Positions 38,073-46,784 of a stretch of 64,000 nucleotides of DNA are shown piece by piece. Where the stretch lies: contig NZ_JANXTI010000031.1 of assembly GCF_025352425.1 (NCBI RefSeq), forward strand, positions 117,505-181,504, read 5' to 3'. The stretch comes from Flavobacterium sp. Lineage in GTDB: Bacteria; Bacteroidota; Bacteroidia; Flavobacteriales; Flavobacteriaceae. The first letter of the stretch is position 1; each line of letters opens with the position of its first letter. Made by a program: the position numbers and the translations under genes. The notes below the pieces were generated by a model. That model ran no database searches and had not been told where the DNA came from. It saw only the letters and a program-made list of their open reading frames with translations.

Positions 38073-39503
38073 TTATTCTATTTCCGAAACTCTTAGAGTG
38101 TTCACCATTCCCTTATCAGCAACCGGCATAGCTGCAAGATTGATAAGCATATCACCTTTTTTTACGTATCCTTTTTCTTTGGCAATATCATTTACATCGC
38201 CAACAGTATCATCAGTGCTTACAAATTTATCATAAAAGAAAGCGTTAACGCCCCAAAGTAAACTTAATTGCGTCAAAATTCTTCTGTTAGAAGTGTACAC
38301 TAAAATATGCGATTTTGGTCGCCATGCCGAAATCTGGAAAGCGGTATAACCACTATTGGTTAAGGTTGAAATTGCTTTTGCTTTTATTTCGTTAGCCATA
38401 ATCGCCGCGTGATAACAAATCGATTTGGTGATAAAACGTTTGGTTCTTACGTGAGGCGGGTTTTGCGGTACCAAAATTAACGGAGAATCTTCAACAGCTT
38501 CAATAATCTGTGTCATTTTTTCGATTACTTCTACAGGATAATTTCCAACTGAAGTTTCTCCCGAAAGCATTACTGCATCGGCACCATCCATAACAGAATT
38601 CGCAACGTCATTCACTTCAGCACGAGTTGGTGTTAAACTGGTAATCATCGTTTCCATCATTTGTGTTGCCACAATTACCGGAATTCTTGCTGTTTTCGCT
38701 CTGTGAATTAATTTTTTCTGAATCAACGGAACTTCGTGCGCGGGGATTTCAACTCCCAAATCGCCACGGGCAACCATTAATCCATCGCAGAAAGCAACAA
38801 TTTTATCAATATTTTCTACGGCCTCGGGTTTTTCTATCTTGGCAATAATCGGAATTTTATAAGAAGAATTTTTGGCAATCAAATCTTGTAATTCTTCTAA
38901 ATCCGCCGGTGTTCTGACGAATGAAAGCGCGATCCAATCTACTTCTTGTTCTATCGCGAAAAGCGCATCTTTAATGTCTTTTTTGGTCAAAGCAGGAAGT
39001 GAAACTTTCGTGTTCGGAAGATTAACACCTTTTTTAGATTTCAATGGTCCGCCCTGAATTACTTTACAAACTACTTCTGTTGTTCCGTTGGTTTCCAATG
39101 CTTCAAACATTAGTTTCCCATCATCTAAAAGAATAAATTCGCCTGGATTTACATCGCGCGGAAACTCTTTGTAGTTCATATAAACACGTTCCTTAGTTCC
39201 CGGAACATCTTCGGCAGTTTGAAAAGTGATAATATCTCCGGGGTTAACCACCACATCTTCCTTCATTACCCCAACGCGAAGTTTTGGACCTTGTAAATCG
39301 GCCAAAATTGCAGTATTGTATCCAAACTCATCGTTCAAACCTCTGATAATATCAATTCTTTCTTTTACATCAGCGTAATCGGCATGAGAAAAATTAACCC
39401 GAAACACATTTACTCCGGCGTCAATCATTCTTTTAATCACTTCCTTCGAACTACATGCAGGACCAAGTGTGGCAACGATTTTGGTTTTTTTTCTAGTTGG
39501 CAT
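38073..39503 (-). CDS. pyk: Pyruvate kinase
   Basis: 476 residues; makes pyruvate and ATP from phosphoenolpyruvate. Opens with TKIVATLGPACSS; active-site segments are IPIIAKIEKPEAVENID, GLMVARGDLGVEIPAHEVP and DAVMLSGETSVGNYPVE. The B domain and a C-terminal regulatory domain are present. It belongs to the conserved minus-strand cluster acpP-fabF-rnc-IPExxxVDY-pyk, five bases after the IPExxxVDY gene. Confidence 0.97.
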   Translation of the reverse strand: MPTRKKTKIVATLGPACSSKEVIKRMIDAGVNVFRVNFSHADYADVKERIDIIRGLNDEFGYNTAILADLQGPKLRVGVMKEDVVVNPGDIITFQTAEDVPGTKERVYMNYKEFPRDVNPGEFILLDDGKLMFEALETNGTTEVVCKVIQGGPLKSKKGVNLPNTKVSLPALTKKDIKDALFAIEQEVDWIALSFVRTPADLEELQDLIAKNSSYKIPIIAKIEKPEAVENIDKIVAFCDGLMVARGDLGVEIPAHEVPLIQKKLIHRAKTARIPVIVATQMMETMITSLTPTRAEVNDVANSVMDGADAVMLSGETSVGNYPVEVIEKMTQIIEAVEDSPLILVPQNPPHVRTKRFITKSICYHAAIMANEIKAKAISTLTNSGYTAFQISAWRPKSHILVYTSNRRILTQLSLLWGVNAFFYDKFVSTDDTVGDVNDIAKEKGYVKKGDMLINLAAMPVADKGMVNTLRVSEIE

Positions 39504-39508
39504 TATAC

Positions 39509-40012
39509 TTAAAAAATTAAATTATTCTTTGACTTTATTTTTTCTACTTCTACATTGTAAACCGTACTTACTCTGTCTATTTTTTTAATGCAATTTGTAA
39601 TTGATGACACATCAATTTTGACATCACCATTTCCGATTTTCAAAAAATAATCTACTTTTTTAAACTCGGGAATTAAATAAATCTTTGTGGAAAATTTGTT
39701 ATTGCTTTCGGCAAACAATCCTTGATTACTATTTTGTGAAGGAACGAAAACATCATTTTGATTTTGAACTAAATTCCATGCAATATCTTTCGAATCTTCA
39801 AAAACAAATCGCGTAAACTGGGTTTCACCTTCCTTATTGCTAATCTGAATATTGTAATTTCCTTTTTGCAGATTGATCGGCAGATTTTGATTTATATAGT
39901 AGGCCAATCGGTAATCTTCTAAAGTAGAGTGAATCGCAATTAACTGATAATCTATTTTTTCATAGGCTTTCTTTTCTTCCTCATCGCTAAATAATTTGTG
40001 AACAATAGCCAT
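39509..40012 (-). CDS. IPExxxVDY family protein
   Basis: 167 residues, soluble. The name-giving motif is present as IPEFKKVDYFLKI near residues 112-124. The N-terminal half has strand-like segments (YQLIAIHSTLEDYRLAYYIN), and the C-terminal tail contains ITNCIKKIDRVSTVYNVEVEK. The family is restricted to Bacteroidota and is regularly found between rnc and pyk, as here. Molecular role is unknown. Confidence 0.88.
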   Translation of the reverse strand: MAIVHKLFSDEEEKKAYEKIDYQLIAIHSTLEDYRLAYYINQNLPINLQKGNYNIQISNKEGETQFTRFVFEDSKDIAWNLVQNQNDVFVPSQNSNQGLFAESNNKFSTKIYLIPEFKKVDYFLKIGNGDVKIDVSSITNCIKKIDRVSTVYNVEVEKIKSKNNLIF

Positions 40013-40126
40013 AAAACCGTAAAATTAGTTGTAAATATAGTTTATCTGTTACAGATTTTAACAAAGAACGGGTTGGCTTAACGATATTTTGTGAACGAAA
40101 ACGTTATAGCTTTTTGAGAATCTGCA

Positions 40127-40867
40127 TTATTTATTGTCAATTCTTTCCTGAAAAGCAAAATAGGCTCGTTGTGATGCTTTTTCCTCTGCCTTCTTCTTTG
40201 ATGTTGCTCTTGCTTTGGCAATTACTTTATCATCGATACTGAGCTTGACACCGAAATATTTCTGTCCATCAATCCCATTGTCATCAAAAACATCAAAGTA
40301 AAATGATTTTTTTTCCTTTTGACACCATTCAATCAGTAAGCTTTTATAACTAATAACTTTTCCTTCTAGTTTGGCAATGTCAACATACGGAATGATAACG
40401 CTTTTTTGAATAAATTTTTCACAAAAATTATAGCCTTTATCGAGGAAAATGGCGCCGACTAATGCTTCAAAAATATTACCGTGAATGTTTTCGCCAAAGT
40501 GTTGTGTGGGCACTTTGCTTTCTACAAATCGTATTAAATTCAAGTCTCTGCCCAATTCATTTAAATGCTCCCGACTCACAATTTTAGAGCGCATTTTGGT
40601 TAGATAACCTTCATCTCCAGCCGGAGCCTTGTTGTAAAGATGAGCAGCAATTACCGCGCTTAACATAGCATCTCCCAAAAACTCCAATCGCTCATAATTC
40701 ATCGGATTTCCTATCAAATCCATTTGATTTGTCGAACGATGGGTAAATGCTTTTTGGTAATAAATTAGAGCACGCGGTTTAAATCCTATTATATTTTCAA
40801 TTTCATTAAAAAAAATCCCGTCCTCTGTTGAACGGGATTTTTGAAATATTTTTTTTAACCTTTTCAT
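40127..40867 (-). CDS. rnc: Ribonuclease III
   Basis: 246 residues; cleaves double-stranded RNA in rRNA processing and decay. The signature ERLEFLGDAMLSAVIA carries the catalytic acidic residues, and the second site is HGNIFEALVGAIFLDKG. A dsRNA-binding domain occupies the C-terminal ~70 residues (SYKSLLIEWCQ ... ATSKKKAEEKASQRAYF). The gene starts seven bases after fabF. Confidence 0.96.
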   Translation of the reverse strand: MKRLKKIFQKSRSTEDGIFFNEIENIIGFKPRALIYYQKAFTHRSTNQMDLIGNPMNYERLEFLGDAMLSAVIAAHLYNKAPAGDEGYLTKMRSKIVSREHLNELGRDLNLIRFVESKVPTQHFGENIHGNIFEALVGAIFLDKGYNFCEKFIQKSVIIPYVDIAKLEGKVISYKSLLIEWCQKEKKSFYFDVFDDNGIDGQKYFGVKLSIDDKVIAKARATSKKKAEEKASQRAYFAFQERIDNK

Positions 40868-40874
40868 CTAGAGA

Positions 40875-42128
40875 TTAAGCTTCAAGTTTTTTGAATAAAA
40901 CGCAGGCGTTGTGTCCGCCAAATCCAAAAGTATTACTCATTGCCACATTGATTTCTCTTTTTTGGGCTTTGTTCAATGTTAAGTTTAAACTTGGGTCTAT
41001 GTTTTCATCCACAACAGTATGGTTAATTGTTGGAGGAACGATACCATGTTTCATGGCTAAAATCGAAGCAATAGCTTCAATTGCACCAGCAGCACCAAGT
41101 AAGTGACCTGTCATAGATTTGGTAGAATTGATGTTGATGTTTTTAGCATGATTGCCAAAAACAGCACTTATTGCTTTCAATTCAGCGACATCACCAAGTG
41201 GAGTCGAAGTTCCATGCGTGTTGATATGATCAACTTGTTCAGGTTTCATTCCAGCATCACGAAGTGTATTATTCATAACCGCGATAACGCCAATTCCTTC
41301 GGGGTGTGGAGCGGTTAAATGGTAGGCATCTGATGACATTCCGCCGCCGCCAATTTCACAATATATTTTTGCACCACGCGCTTTAGCATGTTCGTATTCT
41401 TCAAGAACTAATGCACCCGAACCTTCGCCAAGAACAAATCCGTCACGGGTTGCGTCAAAAGGTCTTGAAGCAGTTTCCGGACTATCGTTTCTTGTTGATA
41501 AGGCTTGCATCGAATTAAATCCGCCCATTCCGGCAATAGTTACCGCAGCTTCTGAACCTCCTGAAATAATAACATCACACATTCCTAAACGAATGTAATT
41601 GAATGCATCAATCATGGCATTGGCAGAAGACGCACAAGCAGAAACCGTAGTATAATTTGGACCCATAAAACCATTCCGCATAGAAATGTGGGCTGGAGCA
41701 ATATCGGCAATCATTTTTGGGATAAAGAAAGGATTGAAACGCGGAGTTCCATCGCCTTGAGCGTAACTAATAACTTCTTCCTGGAAAGTTTCCAAGCCGC
41801 CAATTCCCGCACCCCAAATTACACCTACCCTTTGTTTGTCAACATTTGTATCGGTAATTCCGGCATCTGCGATGGCTTCCTGGCTTGCCGCAACAGCATA
41901 CTGTGCAAACTTATCCATTCGTCTTGCCTCTTTGCGTTCCATATAATCTTCAATATTGAAGCCTTTGACTTCGCAGGCAAATTTTGTCTTATGCTTTTCG
42001 GTATCGTAATAGGTAATCGGGGCGGCACCGCTAACGCCATTCACTAAAGCGTTCCAATAGTCAGCGATGTTATTTCCTATAGGTGTAATTGCACCTAAAC
42101 CTGTTACTACAACTCGTTTTAACGCCAT
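40875..42128 (-). CDS. fabF: 3-oxoacyl-ACP synthase II
   Basis: 417 residues; condenses malonyl-ACP with acyl-ACP in fatty-acid elongation. Catalytic triad segments are VSACASSANAM (Cys), HINTHGTSTPLGD (His) and FGFGGHNACVLF (His), with Lys in the STKSMTGHLLGAAG region. It follows acpP, its acyl-carrier partner, with an intervening hairpin that may lower fabF relative to acpP. Confidence 0.97.
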   Translation of the reverse strand: MALKRVVVTGLGAITPIGNNIADYWNALVNGVSGAAPITYYDTEKHKTKFACEVKGFNIEDYMERKEARRMDKFAQYAVAASQEAIADAGITDTNVDKQRVGVIWGAGIGGLETFQEEVISYAQGDGTPRFNPFFIPKMIADIAPAHISMRNGFMGPNYTTVSACASSANAMIDAFNYIRLGMCDVIISGGSEAAVTIAGMGGFNSMQALSTRNDSPETASRPFDATRDGFVLGEGSGALVLEEYEHAKARGAKIYCEIGGGGMSSDAYHLTAPHPEGIGVIAVMNNTLRDAGMKPEQVDHINTHGTSTPLGDVAELKAISAVFGNHAKNININSTKSMTGHLLGAAGAIEAIASILAMKHGIVPPTINHTVVDENIDPSLNLTLNKAQKREINVAMSNTFGFGGHNACVLFKKLEA

Positions 42129-42263
42129 AATTTATTTTTTAGAATCGTATTTAAACAAATAATACCCATGTTTTCTTCAAATATAATCATTAAAGAGACA
42201 AGGGTATTTCAATATTTTTGAGATTGGATGTCAATCAGTTTTACTCTTTTCAGTAAAAATAAT

Positions 42264-42301
42264 AAAAATCCGTGAAACTAGTTTAAGTCTCACGGATTTG
42301 T
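42264..42301 (-). terminator. Hairpin between acpP and fabF (attenuator/partial terminator)
   Basis: AAATCCGTGA (42266-42275) pairs perfectly with TCACGGATTT (42290-42299). On the minus strand it is followed by a U-rich stretch, so it can end part of the acpP transcripts before fabF. Confidence 0.75.
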
Positions 42302-42306
42302 AATTA

Positions 42307-42543
42307 TTATTTTTTTGCTTCTTCGATGTAAGAAATAGCTTGACCTACAGTAGCAATGTTTTCAGCCTGGTCGTCCGGAATCTGAATATCAAATTCTTTT
42401 TCGAATTCCATAATCAACTCAACAGTGTCTAATGAATCAGCTCCTAAATCATTTGTGAAGCTTGCTTCTGTTACAACTTCGTTTTCATCAACGCCTAATT
42501 TGTCTACAATAATCGCTTTAACTCTTGATGCAATGTCTGACAT
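42307..42543 (-). CDS. acpP: Acyl carrier protein
   Basis: 78 residues, acidic and helical. The phosphopantetheine attachment site is [14 protein letters not shown] (the Ser of DSL). Carries growing acyl chains for FabF and others. First gene of the minus-strand cluster; divergent from purN. Confidence 0.97.
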   Translation of the reverse strand: MSDIASRVKAIIVDKLGVDENEVVTEASFTNDLGADSLDTVELIMEFEKEFDIQIPDDQAENIATVGQAISYIEEAKK

Positions 42544-42805
42544 AATTTCTAATTTTAATTTTTAATTTGTTGGCAAAAATAAAAAACTTTATTTTAAAAC
42601 AACATTTTTGTTAGTAAATGTGACCACGAAAATAAATAAATTATTTCAAAATCTTGTAAAAACATGTTTTAATTCAAGTATTTATTCTTTTTTTGTGCTG
42701 TAATTTTATCTTCCCAATGAAATCGCAAAATTATAAATCATCCTTTTTTAAGAACAACTATAATAGGCGATTCCATGTTCCGCTGAAAAACAATATTATC
42801 TTCAC

Positions 42806-43375
42806 ATGAAAAAGATTTTGCTTTTTGCTTCAGGCACTGGTTCCAATGTGGAAAATATAATTAAATACTTCAAAAACAACCCGGATATTATCATAGTTGG
42901 TGTTTTCACGAACAATCCAAATGCCAAAGTTTTAGTCAAAGCAGAAAAATATAATGTCCCTACGCTTATCTTCAATCGGGAACAGCTTACTGAAGGTTTT
43001 GTTTTGAATAAAATAGCGGAACTTAAACCCGACTTGATAGTATTGGCTGGTTTTCTGTGGAAAATGCCTGAAGAAATTGTGGCGGCATATCCAAATAAGA
43101 TTATCAATATTCATCCGGCATTGCTTCCAAAATATGGCGGAAAAGGAATGTATGGCATGAAAATACATCAAACAGTTTTAGACAATCAGGAAAAAGAAAC
43201 CGGTATTACCATTCATTATGTTAATGAACATTATGACGAAGGCGAATTTATTTTTCAACAAAAAATAGCTATCGAAGATTGCGCTTCCGCAGATGAAATC
43301 GCAGCAAAAATCCACGAGCTTGAACACAAACATTTCCCGGAAATCATTGAAAAAGTCATAACTCATAACTCATAA
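42806..43375 (+). CDS. purN: Phosphoribosylglycinamide formyltransferase
   Basis: 189 residues; transfers a formyl group to GAR in purine synthesis. Motifs are ASGTGSNVENI near the N-terminus, NIHPALLPKYGGKGMYG with the catalytic His, and GITIHYVNEHYDEGEFIFQ with the catalytic Asp. The last residues (VITHNS) are encoded by a CATAACTC micro-repeat (43354-43376), so the C-terminus seems to have been set by that repeat. rnhA begins two bases later. Confidence 0.95.
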   Translation: MKKILLFASGTGSNVENIIKYFKNNPDIIIVGVFTNNPNAKVLVKAEKYNVPTLIFNREQLTEGFVLNKIAELKPDLIVLAGFLWKMPEEIVAAYPNKIINIHPALLPKYGGKGMYGMKIHQTVLDNQEKETGITIHYVNEHYDEGEFIFQQKIAIEDCASADEIAAKIHELEHKHFPEIIEKVITHNS

Positions 43376-43376
43376 T
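43354..43376 (+). repeat. CATAACTC micro-repeat, family C copy 2
   Basis: Three near-identical seven-base units overlapping the purN stop. It matches 15101-15123 at 21 of 23 bases. Confidence 0.65.
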
Positions 43377-43377
43377 T

Positions 43378-43860
43378 TTGAACTCACATCAAGTCCACAT
43401 ATACACCGACGGCGCTGCCAAAGGAAATCCCGGAAACGGCGGCTATGGCGTTGTGATGGAGCTAGTGGGAACAACTTATGAAAAAGAATTCTACGAAGGA
43501 TTCCGACATACTACAAATAACCGAATGGAATTGCTAGCGGTGATTGTGGGATTGGAAAAAATAACAAAACCTAATATGAAAGTTTTGGTTGTTTCTGATT
43601 CAAAATATGTTGTGGATGCGGTGGAGAAAAAATGGGTTTTTGGCTGGGAGAAAACAGGATTCAAAGACAAAAAGAATCCGGATTTATGGATGCGTTTCCT
43701 AAAAATTTACCGCCAGCACCAAGTCGATTTTAAATGGATTAAAGGGCATAACAATCATCCGCAAAACGAACGTTGTGACGAACTGGCGGTAATGGCTTCG
43801 GGTTTACCCAATTTATCTGTGGATGCTTTTTATGAAAAGGAGGCGCAGAAACGGTTGTAG
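43378..43860 (+). CDS. rnhA: Ribonuclease HI (TTG start)
   Basis: 160 residues; degrades RNA in RNA-DNA hybrids. The first catalytic segment is HIYTDGAAKGNPG at residues 7-19, then MELLAVIVGLE, VSDSKYVVDAV and the His/Asp region KGHNNHPQNERCDELA. The first ATG lies after the catalytic Asp, and an in-frame stop occurs nine bases upstream of the TTG, so TTG at 43378 is the likely start. The C-terminus (SVDAFYEKEAQKRL) has a diverged second copy at 46643-46687. Confidence 0.93.
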   Translation: MNSHQVHIYTDGAAKGNPGNGGYGVVMELVGTTYEKEFYEGFRHTTNNRMELLAVIVGLEKITKPNMKVLVVSDSKYVVDAVEKKWVFGWEKTGFKDKKNPDLWMRFLKIYRQHQVDFKWIKGHNNHPQNERCDELAVMASGLPNLSVDAFYEKEAQKRL

Positions 43861-43862
43861 AA

Positions 43863-44426
43863 CTATAGTACCTCAAAGCTATTCTGGTAAATTAACAATG
43901 TTTCCCTTTTTCTAAATAGCACTTTTTTATTTTGATAGCTTGGTTTTTGAAGCAGTTGCTTGTCATTGAAATGTAGCAAATTGAATTGTAAATCATCAAT
44001 TGTGAAATCATCTACTTTTATTTCATAACTGGCAATGAATCCAACAGCTTTTTGTTCAATATAAATTCCGGGGCTTTGTTTTTCTTTGATTTCAGTTTTA
44101 TGTATGTTGTATAAAGGGAAAAGCAATTGTTCTTGATTTAAATCCTTGATATAAAGTTTGCTGATTTTCTTCCCGTCTAATATTATTTCAATTTGGTTTT
44201 TTGGTGTATTCAATAAGCCAGTCCGCTTGTTTCCTGGCAAATGATCAACTGATGGAATGGAGGGTATTTTAAGATAATAATAGAAAAAAGGATTTAATAA
44301 AGCCTGTGTTAATGGGACTTTCATTTTTCGAGCTACTTTCAAGCATTCGTTTAAATAATCTTCACTGCACTCAAATTTTTTTAGTGTCCAACTTTCGCCG
44401 TGAAGATTGATTTTGAGAGTTTGCAT
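43863..44426 (-). CDS. Hypothetical protein in accessory insertion
   Basis: 187 residues, soluble, no recognisable domain. Visible features: Cys/Lys-containing N-terminus (SWTLKKFECSEDYLNECLKV), an aromatic run NPFFYYYLKIP and a strand-rich C-terminal half (QIEIILDGKKISKLYIKD). It lies two bases tail to tail from rnhA and 31 bases downstream of the MBL-fold gene on the same strand, so it may be the last gene of that operon. I do not recognise its family. Confidence 0.6.
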   Translation of the reverse strand: MQTLKINLHGESWTLKKFECSEDYLNECLKVARKMKVPLTQALLNPFFYYYLKIPSIPSVDHLPGNKRTGLLNTPKNQIEIILDGKKISKLYIKDLNQEQLLFPLYNIHKTEIKEKQSPGIYIEQKAVGFIASYEIKVDDFTIDDLQFNLLHFNDKQLLQKPSYQNKKVLFRKRETLLIYQNSFEVL

Positions 44427-44457
44427 TTAAATTACGGAAATATACTATTAATCCGAA

Positions 44458-45756
44458 TTACATTTTATACACCTGATTATCATCAAGTTCTAAAATTTTT
44501 TGGCAGAAAATTCTTTTATAGTCTTTCTTGTTGTTAGTGTGTATTGGAATTATCATTTTAGGATTTATTGCATTGGCGTATTCTTTTAATGTTTCAACAT
44601 CAGCATGTCCGCTAGTATGGATGTCAATTATTTTGAAATTATTGTTTACAAATAAATTAATAAATTCTTTGGTTTTAGGTTGGTCTTTGTATCCAGACCA
44701 CATTGAATATATAAGATTCCCATCTTTGATATTCATGCTTTTTAGATCATTTACCATTGATGACCTGACTAGAAGAACATAATTAGAAGGTTTATTTATA
44801 ATGTCATCTTTGTTTATTTTCTTCGAAGTAAATTTAAAAACCATTTTTTTATATCCATCACCGATTAATTTATTTGTTGGTTTACTATAAAAATAAACTC
44901 CCATATTTGGATAGCCATTTAAAATTGAAGGAAGTTTTGCAAAACTAGAAAGTTTTTCTAAAATATGTGCGCCATAAACATCCACAACAAAAGTCTTTTT
45001 GGCTCTTAAACAGGCTTTATATATAGAAACCAATCTATCTATATTTTGTGTTGATGTAAATACATAATTTATGGAAGTTGAATTTTTGAAACACTCTAAA
45101 AATTCATTTTCTATATCATCCTCCGTTTTTGTTTTTGTGATATTTCTGCCAATTGTTGTTCCTTCCATTATCAAACAATCGATATCTTTTGGAGGGTTTT
45201 CAATAAAATTTTTGTACACTTCTTTTTTGCGTCCGTGTGATCTGAAATCGCCTGAATAAAATAGTTTTTTCCCATTTGCTTCTATCAAAAAAGAATAAGC
45301 ATCAAAGGCTGAATGATCGTTCCAATAAGGAGTAATCGTAAAATCGCCTATTTGAAATTTTTTCCATCGTTCAAAATAATATGGGTTTTCAATCTTGTTT
45401 TCCTGATTGAGAAAGATGTTGTTCAATTTTAAAATTTCGTGGGTTGCTTCTCCAATCCAAACAGGTATATCTTTATTCAAATAGTGCATCAATCCATAAT
45501 GGTCACCGTGAGAATGTGAAATGATCAAACCATTTATTTTTGAATTTTCAGAATAGGCATCTTTTACATTTGGCAAAATACTTTTACTAACAAGTTCGTT
45601 TACGCCTAAATTTTCGTATTCTCTAAAGTTGAAAGATTTTCCATTGGTGTTTAATAAAGGCATACCAAAGTCAAGCAATATTCTGCTGTCGCCTGATTGA
45701 AGCTCAATACAAGAACCTCCTATTTCGTTAGTGCCTCTGTGGATGGTTAGGTTCAT
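44458..45756 (-). CDS. MBL-fold protein with beta-CASP-like motifs (RNase J-like)
   Basis: 432 residues. The metallo-beta-lactamase motif is HSHGDH (81-86), with the later metal ligands probably in NDHSAFD (His148) and YSGDFRSHG (Asp170). Downstream, IMEGT (Glu198), DIHTSGHA (380-385) and MIIPIHT (His406) resemble beta-CASP motifs A to C of RNase J/CPSF73-type nucleases. It is shorter than RNase J and lacks its C-terminal domain. The upstream gene, seven bases away, carries a PD-(D/E)XK signature. Nuclease activity on RNA or DNA is inferred. Confidence 0.82.
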   Translation of the reverse strand: MNLTIHRGTNEIGGSCIELQSGDSRILLDFGMPLLNTNGKSFNFREYENLGVNELVSKSILPNVKDAYSENSKINGLIISHSHGDHYGLMHYLNKDIPVWIGEATHEILKLNNIFLNQENKIENPYYFERWKKFQIGDFTITPYWNDHSAFDAYSFLIEANGKKLFYSGDFRSHGRKKEVYKNFIENPPKDIDCLIMEGTTIGRNITKTKTEDDIENEFLECFKNSTSINYVFTSTQNIDRLVSIYKACLRAKKTFVVDVYGAHILEKLSSFAKLPSILNGYPNMGVYFYSKPTNKLIGDGYKKMVFKFTSKKINKDDIINKPSNYVLLVRSSMVNDLKSMNIKDGNLIYSMWSGYKDQPKTKEFINLFVNNNFKIIDIHTSGHADVETLKEYANAINPKMIIPIHTNNKKDYKRIFCQKILELDDNQVYKM

Positions 45757-45763
45757 TAAAAAT

Positions 45764-46540
45764 CTATATGTTATATTTTTTTATAGAAATTGGTTTACTC
45801 AATTCAATTTTATAATCTTTGTTTCTAATAAGCGATGAAACTAGAGCCTTTTCAATAATAAATTCCTCAACAACATAAAATTCAATATTTTTTATTCCTT
45901 CTTTATTCAGTTCTGCATTTATTCTTTTTAATAGATTCTGTAACTCAGGATATTTATAAAACTCTTTAATTTGATTTCCTGATCTCGAATCAGAAAAGGT
46001 TAAAACAGCAGGAACAATTGTTGTGCTTTCAGAGCATCCATAATCTAGTTTTAATGAGTTAATCATTTTAAAATGATGTAATCGATAGGTATAAACAAAT
46101 ATTTCAAGAATTGCTTTTAATAAAGATTCTGCGGATTTATGTTTTTTGACTTCAATGAAAAACAAACTATTCTCCTTTTGGGATAACAAGTCTATATCTC
46201 CATGATTTTTTTTCCCTTGCCCTTGTTTGGGTTCAGTTAAGGGTACTTCATAATCAATGATTTTGCCAAAATGCTCCAGAGAGATATTGAATAATGCTCT
46301 ACAAAATCTTTTCTCCATAAATTGATTAGGATCTTTATCTATTTGACAATATCCAATATGAAGATCTTGTTTGAATTTATTTTTTCTCAATCCATCTCCA
46401 GTCCATTTAATTAGGTCAAATTGCTTTAAGAGTAGTTGAGAGATTTCTTCAGTATAACTAATTTTTGTACACTTTGTCCATTGGTATATGTTATGCCAAT
46501 TTTTTGTAACTTCATTAAAATCTTTTTCAATTGATTTCAT
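45764..46540 (-). CDS. PD-(D/E)XK nuclease-like protein
   Basis: 258 residues. The restriction-endonuclease-fold signature is visible: Glu77 in FMEKRFCRAL, GDIDLL (Asp115/Asp117), then 11 residues to FFIEVKKHKSAES (Glu130-x-Lys132). The C-terminal half has no known domain. First gene of the two- or three-gene minus-strand unit. No methyltransferase or helicase accompanies it. Functional call rests on motif spacing only; a role in defence or mobile-element biology is speculation. Confidence 0.72.
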   Translation of the reverse strand: MKSIEKDFNEVTKNWHNIYQWTKCTKISYTEEISQLLLKQFDLIKWTGDGLRKNKFKQDLHIGYCQIDKDPNQFMEKRFCRALFNISLEHFGKIIDYEVPLTEPKQGQGKKNHGDIDLLSQKENSLFFIEVKKHKSAESLLKAILEIFVYTYRLHHFKMINSLKLDYGCSESTTIVPAVLTFSDSRSGNQIKEFYKYPELQNLLKRINAELNKEGIKNIEFYVVEEFIIEKALVSSLIRNKDYKIELSKPISIKKYNI

Positions 46541-46642
46541 CGTTAAATATTTTTTATAAATTTAAGTATTTTCATCCGAATCAAATATTTCGAAATTAGT
46601 TTTTATTATTTGGAAAAAATTAATTAAGCACAAAAATATATT

Positions 46643-46687
46643 TCTGCTGATGCTTTCTACGAAAAGGAAGAGCAGAAACTACTTTAA
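46643..46687 (+). pseudogene. Relic of a second rnhA 3' end
   Basis: Reads SADAFYEKEEQKLL then stop, against SVDAFYEKEAQKRL at the end of intact rnhA. 34 of 45 bases match; several differences are silent third-codon changes. An in-frame stop at 46625-46627 and lack of upstream homology show that only the tail remains. It marks the far side of the insertion 43861-46640. Confidence 0.75.
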
Positions 46688-46700
46688 TCAAAATCACATT

Positions 46701-46760
46701 TCGCATTGACTACTATTGACCAGCATTGATTAGTTATGACTAATGCTGACTACTTATGAC
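46701..46760 (+). repeat. Six tandem degenerate 10-bp units
   Basis: Units TCGCATTGAC, TACTATTGAC, CAGCATTGAT, TAGTTATGAC, TAATGCTGAC, TACTTATGAC share the ending tTGAC with an exact 10-base period. Confidence 0.75.
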
Positions 46761-46784
46761 AGGTAAAATCGCACTTTTTGTAGT

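Noticed and set aside
39509..40012. IPExxxVDY gene as a novel accessory gene
   Set aside because: It is a known Bacteroidota-specific family in its usual place between rnc and pyk.
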